Positions 9,081 to 18,982 of a stretch of 64,000 nt of DNA are shown here, piece by piece. The notes under the pieces were generated by a model that saw only the letters and a program-made list of their open reading frames with translations, made no database searches and was not told the origin of the DNA. This DNA comes from Planctomycetota bacterium (GTDB taxonomy: Bacteria; Planctomycetota; UBA11346). The stretch covers positions 931,125 to 995,124 of the forward strand of contig JADGDD010000001.1 in assembly GCA_016745075.1 (NCBI GenBank), given 5' to 3'. The position numbers were made by a program, and so were the translations under genes. Each line of letters starts with the position of its first letter. Positions within the stretch are counted from its first letter, which is position 1.

Positions 9081-10079
9081 TTATGTTGATTCTCTGCGAG
9101 TCAGCACATACGGAACGGGGGCTGTCTGTACAGCATGTCCCTTGATGGTATCAGATAAGAGTCCAATAACACGCTGACCCAACTTCCGCCCTCTAATTGT
9201 TAAAGTGGTGGCTGCTGGAGACATCCTTTTTGCTACCTTGGAATCTCCTAGGGCAATATATGCACAATCCTCCACTATGTTACGGTTTGTTTCCTGCAAA
9301 ACACTGTAGACAATTGGGGTATCCAAATCATTAGCAATAAAGGCATCTATATGCGGGTACTCTCGTAATCCAGCACGAAGGTAAGACCGCATTTCTTCAA
9401 AATTTTGCGGCTGCTGTTTTCCATTCTTCTTACTTACTATACAGATTGGTTCTGCCATATGTGCTTGTTTGCAATATTTTTTAAGGGCATCCATTCGTGC
9501 TTGCCAAGAATAATGTGGAGATTCTTTGTCAAAATATGCAATATTTTTTTTGCCACTCCGCGCAAATTCTGCAACCGCTTGAGCCATAGCATCCGCCTCA
9601 TCATATTGGAGCGAACAAATATCTTTGATACTATTACTATTCACCAAGATACTTGGGATACTACGCAAGTGGTTTTGTAATTGCTTATTAAAAGAATTTC
9701 CAAAAAACAAGGCCCCATCAATGCAATGCTCTTTTAAGCTCACAGGAAGATCACCGTTGTCTGGTAACATCTCCATAATCGGCATTATTTTACATTCCTG
9801 ACAAGCTGCTATCAGACCTTCCACCAACCCCTGTCCAATGAAGAAAGAGGTTTTCGCATAAATACCAACAGCGTTATGTCCTTGTCTTTGCAGATTACGC
9901 GCATTTCGGTTTGCTTTATAGCCAAGTTTTTGGGCCGCTGAGACAACCCGCTCCCGTGTTACTTCACTAAAATGAATGCCACGACTACCGCTTTGATGAC
10001 CACCCATGATCTCTGCGACCACGCGATACGTGACATCACAGGTCTTTGCCAAATCTTTGAGAGTTACTGCCTTGACCAT
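9081..10079 (-). CDS. LacI family transcriptional regulator
   Basis: A 332-residue LacI/GalR-type repressor. The N-terminal helix-turn-helix (VTLKDLAKTCDVTYRVVAEIM) and hinge helix region (KANRNARNLQ) are followed by a periplasmic-binding-protein-like sugar-sensing domain (VGIYAKTSFFIGQGLVEG, later AFIANDLDTPIVYSVLQE). The ATG at 10079 is chosen because the DNA-binding domain begins directly there; an upstream extension would add 27 residues with no family match. A 16-bp palindrome with a central CG lies 9 bases upstream and may be its own operator. It is embedded between sulfatase genes on the same strand and probably governs this sulfatase/galactosidase run. Confidence 0.9.
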   Translation of the reverse strand: MVKAVTLKDLAKTCDVTYRVVAEIMGGHQSGSRGIHFSEVTRERVVSAAQKLGYKANRNARNLQRQGHNAVGIYAKTSFFIGQGLVEGLIAACQECKIMPIMEMLPDNGDLPVSLKEHCIDGALFFGNSFNKQLQNHLRSIPSILVNSNSIKDICSLQYDEADAMAQAVAEFARSGKKNIAYFDKESPHYSWQARMDALKKYCKQAHMAEPICIVSKKNGKQQPQNFEEMRSYLRAGLREYPHIDAFIANDLDTPIVYSVLQETNRNIVEDCAYIALGDSKVAKRMSPAATTLTIRGRKLGQRVIGLLSDTIKGHAVQTAPVPYVLTRREST

Positions 10080-10087
10080 ACCTGTAT

Positions 10088-10103
10088 ATACATACGTATG
10101 TAT
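10088..10103 (-). promoter_or_regulatory. Palindromic operator candidate before LacI-type gene
   Basis: The sequence ATACATACGTATGTAT is a perfect 16-bp palindrome centred on CG, the usual centre of LacI-family operators. It lies 9 bases upstream of the regulator's start codon, overlapping the expected leader. This suggests autoregulation. No second copy was found by eye in the other intergenic regions. Confidence 0.45.
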
Positions 10104-10186
10104 GCACCTCAAGCAAAATCCATAGATAGAGACCGTCATTCGCTTAAGGTATGCAGCCACCGCAACGGATTTATTACCAGCTCATA

Positions 10187-11569
10187 TTATTTCATGACAC
10201 GCTGCTCTATCGGTATTGGCCAAGTACCCCACCCAGTTTCCTCTGGCGGCTCAGGAACTTCCGTACCCAATAGAAAATCATCGGTATCTTCCATCCATTC
10301 CCGTAAATCGTTTCTCATTTTTTTCAACACCGCTCGGTACTCGGGCCTCTTTACTAGATTAACACATTCCATCGGATCATTCTGTACATCAAAGAGGTAT
10401 TCTTCTTCTCTCTCTTTATCACTGCTTACCATAAAGGGGAACATAAACTCCGGACGTACCACGGGTTTAAAATGACGAATATAATGATACTGTCGAGTCC
10501 GCACTGCCCGTGTTGGATCATACGCATCTAGATGCTCAGACTCGCCATGATCGATTCGTTCACCGTGAAAATTTCTTTCGGTCATAATACAATCATGAGG
10601 CGTATAATTACTACCACTCAGCACAGGCCAGAATGAACGGCCATTGATCCCTGCTGGTATAGAAATGTGAGCAGCCTCTAACAGGGTCGGCATAAAATCA
10701 ACATTTTGTATAAGATGGTCCACCTCCATCCCAGAACACTGGCCTTGGGGCAATTGCATCAGTAAGCTAATTTCTGTGCCCCTGTCATAGAGAGATCCCT
10801 TATCCATAAAGGGGAATAATTGTCCGTCGGATGGCTCAAGTTGATCATCATACCCCCCATGAATGCCATGATCAGTCGTGAAAATGACAATCGTGGTATC
10901 GCTATGTGGAGATGCACGAAGAGCTTCTAGCAATCGTTCAAATTGTTGATCCATATAGCGAAGGGCTGCTTGTAACCCGCCCAAACGATAACGGTTAGCA
11001 GACGAATTTTTGAGGTATGGAGGGATATACACATCTTCTTCTGGAACACGACCACCATACACCTCATCAACAGTTCTATCATTAGTATAGCGGCTTCCGT
11101 GTACTTCTCCGGTACCAATATTTAGGTAAAACGGCTTCCCTTCTTGACGCTGTTCAAGAAATTCAACAGCTCTATCAACTGCTGCACTCGCATCCCAATC
11201 ACCCCAATCATATTCAAAATCCTGTGCGTACCTATTCATTTGCGCATGTCGCTCATGATTCATTCCACAGTGTATCGTATCATATCCCGAATTATTGAGG
11301 TAATCCACAATCGTCTGCTGATCTTGAGCTAAAGACCACCCCATATGAGAAATACCCAGTTCTCCATTATTGTGAGCATATTTACCTGTCATAGCACAGG
11401 CTCGTGACGGACTACAGGCTGGAGATGAACAAAAAGCGGTATTAAACCGAATTCCTTCTGCTGCAAATTGATCTAAACAAGGACTGTGCACTGGCTTGCC
11501 GTAAGCCCCTAAATGCCGTCCTATATCATGACAAACAAAGTAAATAATATTCGGTCTACGTTCTGACAT
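10187..11569 (-). CDS. Type I sulfatase (heparan N-sulfatase-like)
   Basis: A 460-residue sulfatase. The signature CSPSR carries the formylglycine precursor Cys52. The N-terminal metal motif reads FVCHDIG, with His replacing the first Asp of the usual DD pair; this is seen in the sulfamidase-like (SGSH) branch. TTDHGIH completes the metal site. No signal peptide is seen, so it should act in the cytoplasm on an imported sulfated sugar. The ATG is preceded by AAGGAGAG. It follows the second sulfatase on the same strand across a 155-base gap, so it may have its own promoter. Confidence 0.92.
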   Translation of the reverse strand: MSERRPNIIYFVCHDIGRHLGAYGKPVHSPCLDQFAAEGIRFNTAFCSSPACSPSRACAMTGKYAHNNGELGISHMGWSLAQDQQTIVDYLNNSGYDTIHCGMNHERHAQMNRYAQDFEYDWGDWDASAAVDRAVEFLEQRQEGKPFYLNIGTGEVHGSRYTNDRTVDEVYGGRVPEEDVYIPPYLKNSSANRYRLGGLQAALRYMDQQFERLLEALRASPHSDTTIVIFTTDHGIHGGYDDQLEPSDGQLFPFMDKGSLYDRGTEISLLMQLPQGQCSGMEVDHLIQNVDFMPTLLEAAHISIPAGINGRSFWPVLSGSNYTPHDCIMTERNFHGERIDHGESEHLDAYDPTRAVRTRQYHYIRHFKPVVRPEFMFPFMVSSDKEREEEYLFDVQNDPMECVNLVKRPEYRAVLKKMRNDLREWMEDTDDFLLGTEVPEPPEETGWGTWPIPIEQRVMK

Positions 11570-11724
11570 GCTCTCTCCTTATAAACGGTTCTTCATCGGT
11601 GCTGAAGAATACATTTCTGCATAAGCTACCATTTATTATAGAGCACTAATGTCCTTAAAAAAGAGATGAATTTGGTAAAAGTTCATCTATCTGGTATTTC
11701 GGTTCATTAGAGAAAAACACAAGA

Positions 11725-13146
11725 CTACACACAGGCGTTATTCGGAACCTTTGGTTTTTTCATTTTCTGCTCCCAGCCATCATTCGGCTCTGGTATTAGC
11801 GCTTCCACCTCTGTTTTCCAGTCACTGAGCAAAGCTTGTAAGTGTCTGGCTTTATCTGGATACGTGTCGATACAATTAGACTGCTCACTACTATCTGTTG
11901 TCAGATGAAAAAGCTCTAAGTGGCCATCTTCAAAATGTTCAATAAGTTTCCATTCACCGGAAACGATACTGGCAGCAGGGCGACCACCCTGATTTGCATA
12001 ATGGGGGTAATGCCAGAAGATGGCTTCTCTAGCTAATGGCTGATGCTGAAAAGCCGGAACTAAACTTAGACCATCAATATGTTGCTCTGGCATCAACGGT
12101 AAACCTGCTGCTTGTAAAAAAGTTGGATACAAATCACAGCTTTGAACATTTTCTGCACTGCGGCTCCCAGCAGCAATGTGTTCTGGCCAGCGGATTATTT
12201 GACAAACCCGCGTGCCACCTTCATAATTCCAACCTTTTCCTTCCGCCAAAGGCAGATTACAGGTTGGTGAACCCTCTGCTGTTGAAAGCCCACCATTATC
12301 TGAGGTAAAAACAACAATCGTATTGTCTGCAATACCTTCCTCTTCAAGTGCATCCAAGACACGACCAATGTTATTATCAAGGTTTTCTATCATTGCTGCG
12401 TAAGTCGGGTCACTTTGAATTACACGCCGCTCAATCTGCATATCTGATTTTGCTACACAGCCAAAAGGTTCTCCTGATACAATTGCTTCTACTTTATCTA
12501 AACCAAGCCGCTGTGCTTTTTTCTTATATTTTTCAACTAATGCCGCTGGTGCCTCTATTGGTGTATGTACCGCATAGTGTGATAGGTTGAGGAAGAAGGG
12601 CTTGTCTGAACGTTCCTTAATTAATGAAAGAGCTTCGTCTGTTAGACGGTCAGTAAGATACTCACCCTCTGGGCCGTTTTCTAATGTTTCTATATTGTAC
12701 GGAGAAAAATATCCATTCCACGGATGTCCCATATGACAACCGCCTTTATTTACGTCAAAGCCGTGCTGCTCTGGATGAAAGTCATGATCACCCAAATGCC
12801 ATTTCCCAACATGCCATGTTTGATAATCCGCACGCCTTAAAACCGTAGCAATGCTTTGCTCTTCAAGCGGTAGATAATGCAGATACGGTACGTCCTGTAG
12901 TCGTCCTTCATTTGCACCCCCTATGTATTGCGTTATCCCAACACGGGCTGGGTACTTTCCACTCATAATACTTGCCCGCGTTGGTGAGCACACCGGGCAA
13001 CTGGCATAAGCATTAGTAAACAGCATGCCCTCACTCGCTAACTGATCTATACGAGGAGTTTCATAAAAACTGGAGCCATAACAACTCAGATCACGCCAAC
13101 CAAGGTCATCAATCAAGAACAACACTATATTGAGAGGAGTTTTCAT
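11725..13146 (-). CDS. Type I sulfatase (arylsulfatase A-like)
   Basis: A 473-residue sulfatase with the metal motif LFLIDDLGWRD, the signature CSPTR with formylglycine precursor Cys53, GKYPARVG, the KWHLG motif and FTSDNGG. These are the full set of type I sulfatase landmarks in order. No signal peptide is visible, pointing to cytoplasmic desulfation of an oligosaccharide. Its start immediately follows the GH42 stop at 13147, so the pair is co-translated and probably acts on the same sulfated galactose-containing substrate. The sulfate position cannot be told from sequence. Confidence 0.93.
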   Translation of the reverse strand: MKTPLNIVLFLIDDLGWRDLSCYGSSFYETPRIDQLASEGMLFTNAYASCPVCSPTRASIMSGKYPARVGITQYIGGANEGRLQDVPYLHYLPLEEQSIATVLRRADYQTWHVGKWHLGDHDFHPEQHGFDVNKGGCHMGHPWNGYFSPYNIETLENGPEGEYLTDRLTDEALSLIKERSDKPFFLNLSHYAVHTPIEAPAALVEKYKKKAQRLGLDKVEAIVSGEPFGCVAKSDMQIERRVIQSDPTYAAMIENLDNNIGRVLDALEEEGIADNTIVVFTSDNGGLSTAEGSPTCNLPLAEGKGWNYEGGTRVCQIIRWPEHIAAGSRSAENVQSCDLYPTFLQAAGLPLMPEQHIDGLSLVPAFQHQPLAREAIFWHYPHYANQGGRPAASIVSGEWKLIEHFEDGHLELFHLTTDSSEQSNCIDTYPDKARHLQALLSDWKTEVEALIPEPNDGWEQKMKKPKVPNNACV

Positions 13147-15222
13147 CTATAGACCTTTCTTACATATTCTAACTTCGTAAGCATTTAAATTTAATGTGCA
13201 AGCGATAGGATCTCCGCTCTCGATACACGTATATGCTGTTGTATCAAGTTGAGCCATTGCTGGAGTGTCGTTAAAATTCATCAGGAAACAATATTGAGCA
13301 TCAATAGTATAACGGCAGGTTGCCACAACACCCTGTTGCTGTTGCGGTAATGCCTGTGGGAGTGATAAGTTTTGTATAAATGCATCAATTATATCACATT
13401 TTCCCTGTTCATCAATAATTGACGCAAGGTAATAGGCATGCCCTTGGTCATACTGATTAACGGTCAAGACAGGTTCACCTTGGTAATAGTCACTGCCATA
13501 AACAGCTAGTACTTGTGCTGATTCTGCATGTATGCGTTCACAATAGGTTCGTAATTGATACGTTCTGTGTAAGTTCATAGAATTATCTGTCAGTGGCACT
13601 AAGCTATTGGCATCATGATCATGCAAGGTATCTAATTCTTCTATCCATATACCATATAAATCGCGCAATGGACCAGGAAAACCGCCCAAATAACAGAGAT
13701 CATTTTCATCTGCATAACCAGTAATTGCCGTACCCAATAAAGTGCCGCCCTGTGCCACAAATGATTTTAAATTATGTTCTGTTTCTGGGCGCAAGGCGTA
13801 GAGCATAGGAGCAATAACTAAATCATAGCGAGATAAGTCCTCATCACTCTCTCGAATATCAACACTTATACCACGCTGCCACAAAACATCATGCCATTCT
13901 TGGCATATTGTCACATAATTCTTATGGTCTTTATGAAAACCCTGTGCACCGCTTATTCCCCAACGGGCAACCGTATCAATAATAATAGCCACTTTTGCTC
14001 GCACTTCTGAACCGACCACTGCTTGCAGTGCCTGTAATCGCGCACCTAAATCTGAGACATCTTGAAAAATACGGTTTTCTTCGCTGCTATCATGATAAAC
14101 CACTGATCCATGAAATTTCTCACTACCGCCACGCCCTGCTCGCCATTGGAAATACAACACGCCATCTGCACCCTGAGCCACAGACAGCAACGATGCCAAA
14201 TGGTGAACTCCTGGCCGTTTATGTTTAGCAATACCTTGCCAATTTGTTAATGATGGCGTGGCTTCCATCTGAATAAAATGACCATTACGTGATAAAGAAC
14301 GCGTATAATCAGCAAGAAATGCGACTTGTTGCCCCCATTGTAATTCATTGGTAGCTAAGGAATCATGCCATTGTGGGTAGCTGTCCCACGAGGTAAAATC
14401 ACACTGATTTGCCAAGGCACGTTTTTCTAACTCTTCCGGATGAAACCCCATTAAGTTAGTGGTTATAGGAATACCCGCTGAATATTCACGAAGTGGTTTA
14501 CATTCCTCCTTAAAGAAGTCTGCTGTTTGATGGGTCACAAAACGCTTCCAATCAATATTTAGTCCATGAATAACATCATCATCTCCATGGCTACAGAACG
14601 GTTCTATTTGCGACCAATCCGTATAGGTGTGTGCCCAAAATGACGACCAATAATTTTTATTTAAGGCACCTAAATCACCATTGTATTTATCATGTAGCCA
14701 TGTCCGAAATGCATCAACGCACAAAGGGCAAAAACATTCACCACCAATTTCATTCGAAATATGCCAAGATAACACTGCTGGATGTTTACCAAAGCGTTGC
14801 GCCAGTGCGGTATTGATACGAGCAACTTTCTCACGCATAACTGGTGAGGTATAACAATGGTTATGGCGCAAGCCATACAAATTACGCACACGGTTTTCTT
14901 GAACACGTAATACTTCTGGATATTTTTGTGCGAGCCAACGTGGACGTGCACCACTTGGGGTAGCCAATTGTACATAACGACCAGCTGCATACAGTTGATC
15001 AAGAATCTTTTCTAACCATTCAAAATGAAAAACACCTTCTTCTGGCTCATAAGAAGACCAAGAGAAAATGCCAAGAGGAAAAACAGAACAATGTGCCTGT
15101 TCCATCAAAACAAGATCTTGATCTATGATCTCTGGCATATGAAGCCACTGATCTGGATTATAGTCTGCTCCGTGCCAAATTGAAGGAAGTGTATTATTGA
15201 TAACGGTTCGTGAATGATTCAT
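13147..15222 (-). CDS. GH42 family beta-galactosidase
   Basis: A 691-residue GH42 enzyme, expected to release terminal beta-galactose or alpha-L-arabinopyranose. WHGADYNPDQW near the N-terminus is a GH42 hallmark. The acid/base is Glu158 in HISNE and the nucleophile is Glu320 in FIQMEATPS. Cys123, Cys163, Cys165 and Cys168 match the spacing of the structural zinc site of the family. The ATG at 15222 is chosen because it puts the WHGADYNPDQW motif at the usual distance; an upstream ATG at 15264 would overlap the promoter space of the divergent AraC gene. No signal peptide. First gene of a leftward run with sulfatases, divergent from an AraC regulator. Confidence 0.93.
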   Translation of the reverse strand: MNHSRTVINNTLPSIWHGADYNPDQWLHMPEIIDQDLVLMEQAHCSVFPLGIFSWSSYEPEEGVFHFEWLEKILDQLYAAGRYVQLATPSGARPRWLAQKYPEVLRVQENRVRNLYGLRHNHCYTSPVMREKVARINTALAQRFGKHPAVLSWHISNEIGGECFCPLCVDAFRTWLHDKYNGDLGALNKNYWSSFWAHTYTDWSQIEPFCSHGDDDVIHGLNIDWKRFVTHQTADFFKEECKPLREYSAGIPITTNLMGFHPEELEKRALANQCDFTSWDSYPQWHDSLATNELQWGQQVAFLADYTRSLSRNGHFIQMEATPSLTNWQGIAKHKRPGVHHLASLLSVAQGADGVLYFQWRAGRGGSEKFHGSVVYHDSSEENRIFQDVSDLGARLQALQAVVGSEVRAKVAIIIDTVARWGISGAQGFHKDHKNYVTICQEWHDVLWQRGISVDIRESDEDLSRYDLVIAPMLYALRPETEHNLKSFVAQGGTLLGTAITGYADENDLCYLGGFPGPLRDLYGIWIEELDTLHDHDANSLVPLTDNSMNLHRTYQLRTYCERIHAESAQVLAVYGSDYYQGEPVLTVNQYDQGHAYYLASIIDEQGKCDIIDAFIQNLSLPQALPQQQQGVVATCRYTIDAQYCFLMNFNDTPAMAQLDTTAYTCIESGDPIACTLNLNAYEVRICKKGL

Positions 15223-15285
15223 ACTGATAATGTAATACGATAACCTATCCTTGCACCGAGACATTCTGTTTTATATTTGGACATA

Positions 15286-16095
15286 ATGACAGTCCACAAT
15301 CGATCCTCATTTTACTATCAAGACCCACATGCTTCCTGGCGAGGGTTAGACCTCCTCGGTTGTGGCCAGATTCTACTTGATGAACAGGGACACAAAGAGG
15401 AAAAACGGCGCATGGATGCTTATGGCTTGTCACTCGTAGCACAGGGGCAAGGGTTTTACAACGATACCACAACACATAAACAGATTCATGCTTGGAGTTT
15501 GCTCGCCTTTTCCCCAGGAGAATGGCATCATTATTATTCTGAAACTGGGCATATTTGGGAAGAATGGTGGTTTCTTTTTCGTGCCCATGATGATCTTCGT
15601 ACGCAAGGATTTACCCACGGTCTCTATAATATTGCCGAACGCACAGAGATACAGGCTCCTTATCGTGCCATTGCACAAGGCTTTGAAAATGGACAAACAC
15701 CTTCCGGTCTCTCTATGATGAGTGCACTTGCCAGCGCTGTACTGTACGCTTCCACCCTGTCACAACAACAACACAGCTTACCAACTGACCCGATTCATAT
15801 TGCTATTACTCGTCTACTGAAAACCCCAGAACGCAATTGGGATTTCCAAACACTTGCGGATGAACTTGGCATCAGCTACTCACACTTACGGCAAGGTATT
15901 AAAGCACATTGCGGTCACCCGCCACAACAACTCGTCAACAAAACACGTATTAATTCTGCCTGTGGCCTGCTACGAAACGGTGTCAGTGTTTATGAAACGG
16001 CACTTCGATGTGGATTTGACGATCCTGCTTATTTTAGCCGCTTATTTAAAAAACACATTGGCTGTGCACCAAGCCAATGGCTTAAGGCCCAATAA
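15286..16095 (+). CDS. AraC family transcriptional regulator
   Basis: A 269-residue regulator. The N-terminal half is a cupin-like sensor (GQGFYNDTTTHKQIHAWSLLAFSPGEWHHY) and the C-terminal half is the AraC DNA-binding domain, with LADELGISYSHLRQGIKAHCG and the second helix-turn-helix TALRCGFDDPAYFSRLFKKH closing with PSQW. ATG at 15286 is preferred over a TTG three codons earlier. It is divergent from the GH42-sulfatase run and is the likely activator or repressor of it. The esterase gene follows 71 bases later in the same direction. Confidence 0.9.
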   Translation: MTVHNRSSFYYQDPHASWRGLDLLGCGQILLDEQGHKEEKRRMDAYGLSLVAQGQGFYNDTTTHKQIHAWSLLAFSPGEWHHYYSETGHIWEEWWFLFRAHDDLRTQGFTHGLYNIAERTEIQAPYRAIAQGFENGQTPSGLSMMSALASAVLYASTLSQQQHSLPTDPIHIAITRLLKTPERNWDFQTLADELGISYSHLRQGIKAHCGHPPQQLVNKTRINSACGLLRNGVSVYETALRCGFDDPAYFSRLFKKHIGCAPSQWLKAQ

Positions 16096-16166
16096 ATTCA
16101 ATTTGACATTCTCATCAGAGTTCTTCCCATACTCAAACATAAAAGAAACTCTACGAGGCGCCTATC

Positions 16167-16937
16167 ATGTCTACATCAATCAACCCGTACACCATTTTCC
16201 CAAACATCAGTTACGGACCTCATCAGCGCCAAACCTATGATCTCTACACACCACAGCAATCAGGATCAGAAAAACATCCGCTTCTTCTGGTTATTCATGG
16301 TGGAGGCTGGCAAGCTGGAGACAGAGGCATTTTAGCTGGCGAAGAATTTTTCCTCAAACAGGGCTTTGCTCTTGCACGCATAGGCTATCGCCTCTCTCAC
16401 GACGCTATCTTCCCTGCACAACTACACGATTGTCAGTCCGCATTGAGTACACTTATTCAACACGCGGATACCTGTGGCGTTGACCCAGAACGCATTGCTG
16501 TTCTTGGACATTCCGCAGGAGGACATTTAGCATCACTCTTGGCTTGTCGTACCACAGAGATCAAGGCTGTTGTGAACCAAGCTGGCCCCATGAACCTTCT
16601 GCATCTGATTACGCAACGCCGAAAAGAGAACCCGGACAAAGAAACCAGCGGAGCAGAACTGTTGGTAGATTATCCACAGACTGACTGGCAACAGCTCGCA
16701 CAGGATGCATCCCCCTCACACCACCTTTCAGAAACAACCCCGCCACACCTTCTTATTTATGCGGATGCAGACGAAGTCGTTCATTTTTCTGAAGGAACGA
16801 CTTTTCACGATGCCCTACAGCGCAATGGCACCCCCTCAGAAATCATGAACATTCCTGGAGGGCATCATGTAGACCCTCGATTTTGGGAACAGAATACTCA
16901 AGAAAATATTTTATCTTTTCTTCACCAGTATGTTTAA
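16167..16937 (+). CDS. Alpha/beta hydrolase (BD-FAE-like esterase)
   Basis: A 256-residue serine hydrolase of the acetylesterase/feruloyl-esterase-like (BD-FAE, COG0657) type. The oxyanion-hole motif HGGGWQAG is at residues 44-51, the nucleophile Ser116 sits in LGHSAGG, the acid is probably the Asp in YADADEVV, and the catalytic His is in GGHHVDP near the end. No signal peptide. Beside glycosidases and sulfatases it probably removes acetyl or other acyl groups from sugar units. It may be cotranscribed with the AraC gene upstream and converges with another AraC gene downstream. Confidence 0.85.
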   Translation: MSTSINPYTIFPNISYGPHQRQTYDLYTPQQSGSEKHPLLLVIHGGGWQAGDRGILAGEEFFLKQGFALARIGYRLSHDAIFPAQLHDCQSALSTLIQHADTCGVDPERIAVLGHSAGGHLASLLACRTTEIKAVVNQAGPMNLLHLITQRRKENPDKETSGAELLVDYPQTDWQQLAQDASPSHHLSETTPPHLLIYADADEVVHFSEGTTFHDALQRNGTPSEIMNIPGGHHVDPRFWEQNTQENILSFLHQYV

Positions 16938-16940
16938 AAA

Positions 16941-17768
16941 TCACGCTCGTCGATATTGGCTTGGGGTACGACCAATAACATCTCTAAATTGACGACAAAA
17001 CGCTTCACTGCTTCCATAACCAAGTCGTTCTGCTACTGCATGTACCGGCAACACCGTTTCTTTCAACATACGCGCACCCAAGGTAATACGACGGCGAACA
17101 AGCCAGATGCGTGGACTCATGCTAAATGTTGCCCGAAATAAACGAGAAAAATAATCATGACTTAATCCCAATTGCCGAGCGAGGTCTTTTGCACTTGGCC
17201 AATCATTTGGGTCTTCATTAATATAATCGTAAATCTGAAAACATTGCACCTGACTCAATTGACGTTCACCGAGATTTACATGATGACGAAGTCGCTCCAC
17301 CTCTAACAATAATTGAGCAAGCTTAAAACGACAGGCATCTTGCCAACGATGCCCTTGCCGACTTACTTCATCGCTCAGTGTCTGAAAAAATGGCAATAGA
17401 CGCTCAGCACCATCAAGAACGGGCACTTCAGAAATAGTCGCAGGCTGTTTCCCCTTCATCCGTAATTGAAACCAAAATTCTGCATGAATGGAATGAACAG
17501 GCCAATGAGCTGAAATAGGCACCCCCGCTGGGCTCCAGAAAAATGTGCCAGGATGTGTTGGAATATTTTCACCAGCAATACTGGTTGGTCGTTCACCATC
17601 TATAATAAGATAAATGACATGCCAATCACGCACTTGGTTTTCCGCTTCCCACTCATCATAACGAACGCGGTGTCCGCACCATCGGCCATCCACAGCAAAT
17701 ATATGAGAAAAATCACACAACGCAGCTGGCCACTCTGCTAAATCAAGAAACGTCTGTTTGCTACCCAT
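16941..17768 (-). CDS. AraC family transcriptional regulator
   Basis: A 275-residue regulator with a cupin-like N-terminal sensor (IYLIIDGERPTSIAGENIPTHPGTFFWSPAG pattern, read across residues 52-82) and a C-terminal AraC domain: LARQLGLSHDYFSRLFRATF, then VAERLGYGSSEAFCRQFRDVIG and PSQYRR. It diverges from the PhyH-aldo/keto reductase pair across a 118-base gap and is the natural candidate regulator of that pair. The stop lies 3 bases from the convergent esterase stop. Confidence 0.9.
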   Translation of the reverse strand: MGSKQTFLDLAEWPAALCDFSHIFAVDGRWCGHRVRYDEWEAENQVRDWHVIYLIIDGERPTSIAGENIPTHPGTFFWSPAGVPISAHWPVHSIHAEFWFQLRMKGKQPATISEVPVLDGAERLLPFFQTLSDEVSRQGHRWQDACRFKLAQLLLEVERLRHHVNLGERQLSQVQCFQIYDYINEDPNDWPSAKDLARQLGLSHDYFSRLFRATFSMSPRIWLVRRRITLGARMLKETVLPVHAVAERLGYGSSEAFCRQFRDVIGRTPSQYRRA

Positions 17769-17886
17769 GGATGCAAATTAGCACACCATATCACCGACTC
17801 AAGTCAATTGTAGAATCATATCATCATAGACAAAACATCGATAATTTCAAATAATATAGGCACACAGCCAACAGGAGACTTTCCAC

Positions 17887-18954
17887 ATGACAACGATTCC
17901 AGTCATTGATTTTGCAGCCGGAGAACGCATAACCCTTGAACATGTTGATGCATTTACACAAACGGGTATTATTCATTTGAAAAGCTTTCTGTGCCAAGAC
18001 GAAGTTGCTTTATTGAGCGATCAATTTCAACAAGTCATTGATGCAAGCATAGCCCAAACTCCCGACCAACCAGCCGATATGGATAACGAGTCATTTATTC
18101 AAAAGATTCGCCTACCTGGGGCTTGGAGTCATCCACTGGGTGCCCCTGACACAGAATACGAAATTACCCAAACCCTTGGTCAACCAATACCAAAACTTAT
18201 TGATTTCCCTATGGATAAAGTGCCTGCACTACGCGCAATTGCCGCCAAACCTCATTTATTACACACCATCGAATCGCTCATGGGTGGTCCTGACTTTATT
18301 CTCGCCTATGATAATCTCACTTTCAAATTACCTGATGGTGGCACACGTTTACGCTATCATCCAGATGCATGGTCTGAAGAAGCCAAACATCCACGCAAAC
18401 CAATCTGTAACTGTGGTATTTATGTTGATGACAGTAACGAAGAAAATGGCATTTGGGCAATACCTGGCAGCCACCTCTGGGATCGCAAACGCTCTGCGCA
18501 AGTTGCAGCTGACATGAGCGACAAACGTGCAGACGGACGCATTGAAACAGACGGTGCTATACATATTTCAGCAAAAGCTGGCGACCTCGTTATTCATCAC
18601 GTTATGACTTTACACGGATCACAACCTTGTACCAATTCAACCCGCCGCACGACCTATCTGTGGTTTTTTCATAAACATGCCGCTATGGATTGGTTTCATC
18701 ATACAAAACTTTTGCTCGCCAACCGCAAATTGGCAACCTGTATTGCAGAACGTATGAGTTATCCTGTTTCTCAATATGAAACACCGTATCATTTACGCTG
18801 CAATTTAAGCGGACTAGATCAAGATGATATAGAAGAGAATTGGCAACATCGACCTGTCTTTAGAAATCCAGGGCTTGCTCGTGTTGTAAGTAATTATGGT
18901 ACAGACGAACGCGAGGATGAATCTATCGATATTTTTGAAGCCGCAAACCTATAA
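17887..18954 (+). CDS. Phytanoyl-CoA dioxygenase (PhyH) family protein
   Basis: A 355-residue Fe(II)/2-oxoglutarate oxygenase. The metal ligands are His158 and Asp160 in YHPDAW and His243 in TLHGSQP; Arg253 or Arg254 is placed for 2-oxoglutarate. WHPD-type motifs with a Pro, rather than HQD, separate it from the other two PhyH proteins in the window, so it belongs to a different subgroup. AGGAG precedes the ATG by 10 bases. It is followed 28 bases later by an aldo/keto reductase and faces a divergent AraC regulator. Unlike the other two PhyH genes it has no UroD partner. Confidence 0.87.
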   Translation: MTTIPVIDFAAGERITLEHVDAFTQTGIIHLKSFLCQDEVALLSDQFQQVIDASIAQTPDQPADMDNESFIQKIRLPGAWSHPLGAPDTEYEITQTLGQPIPKLIDFPMDKVPALRAIAAKPHLLHTIESLMGGPDFILAYDNLTFKLPDGGTRLRYHPDAWSEEAKHPRKPICNCGIYVDDSNEENGIWAIPGSHLWDRKRSAQVAADMSDKRADGRIETDGAIHISAKAGDLVIHHVMTLHGSQPCTNSTRRTTYLWFFHKHAAMDWFHHTKLLLANRKLATCIAERMSYPVSQYETPYHLRCNLSGLDQDDIEENWQHRPVFRNPGLARVVSNYGTDEREDESIDIFEAANL

Positions 18955-18982
18955 ACCTTCCACTTTTGAGAAAGACAATCTT

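Noticed and set aside
18896..18982. Upstream ATG for the aldo/keto reductase
   Set aside because: It lies inside the PhyH gene and adds 29 residues before the conserved start of the fold.
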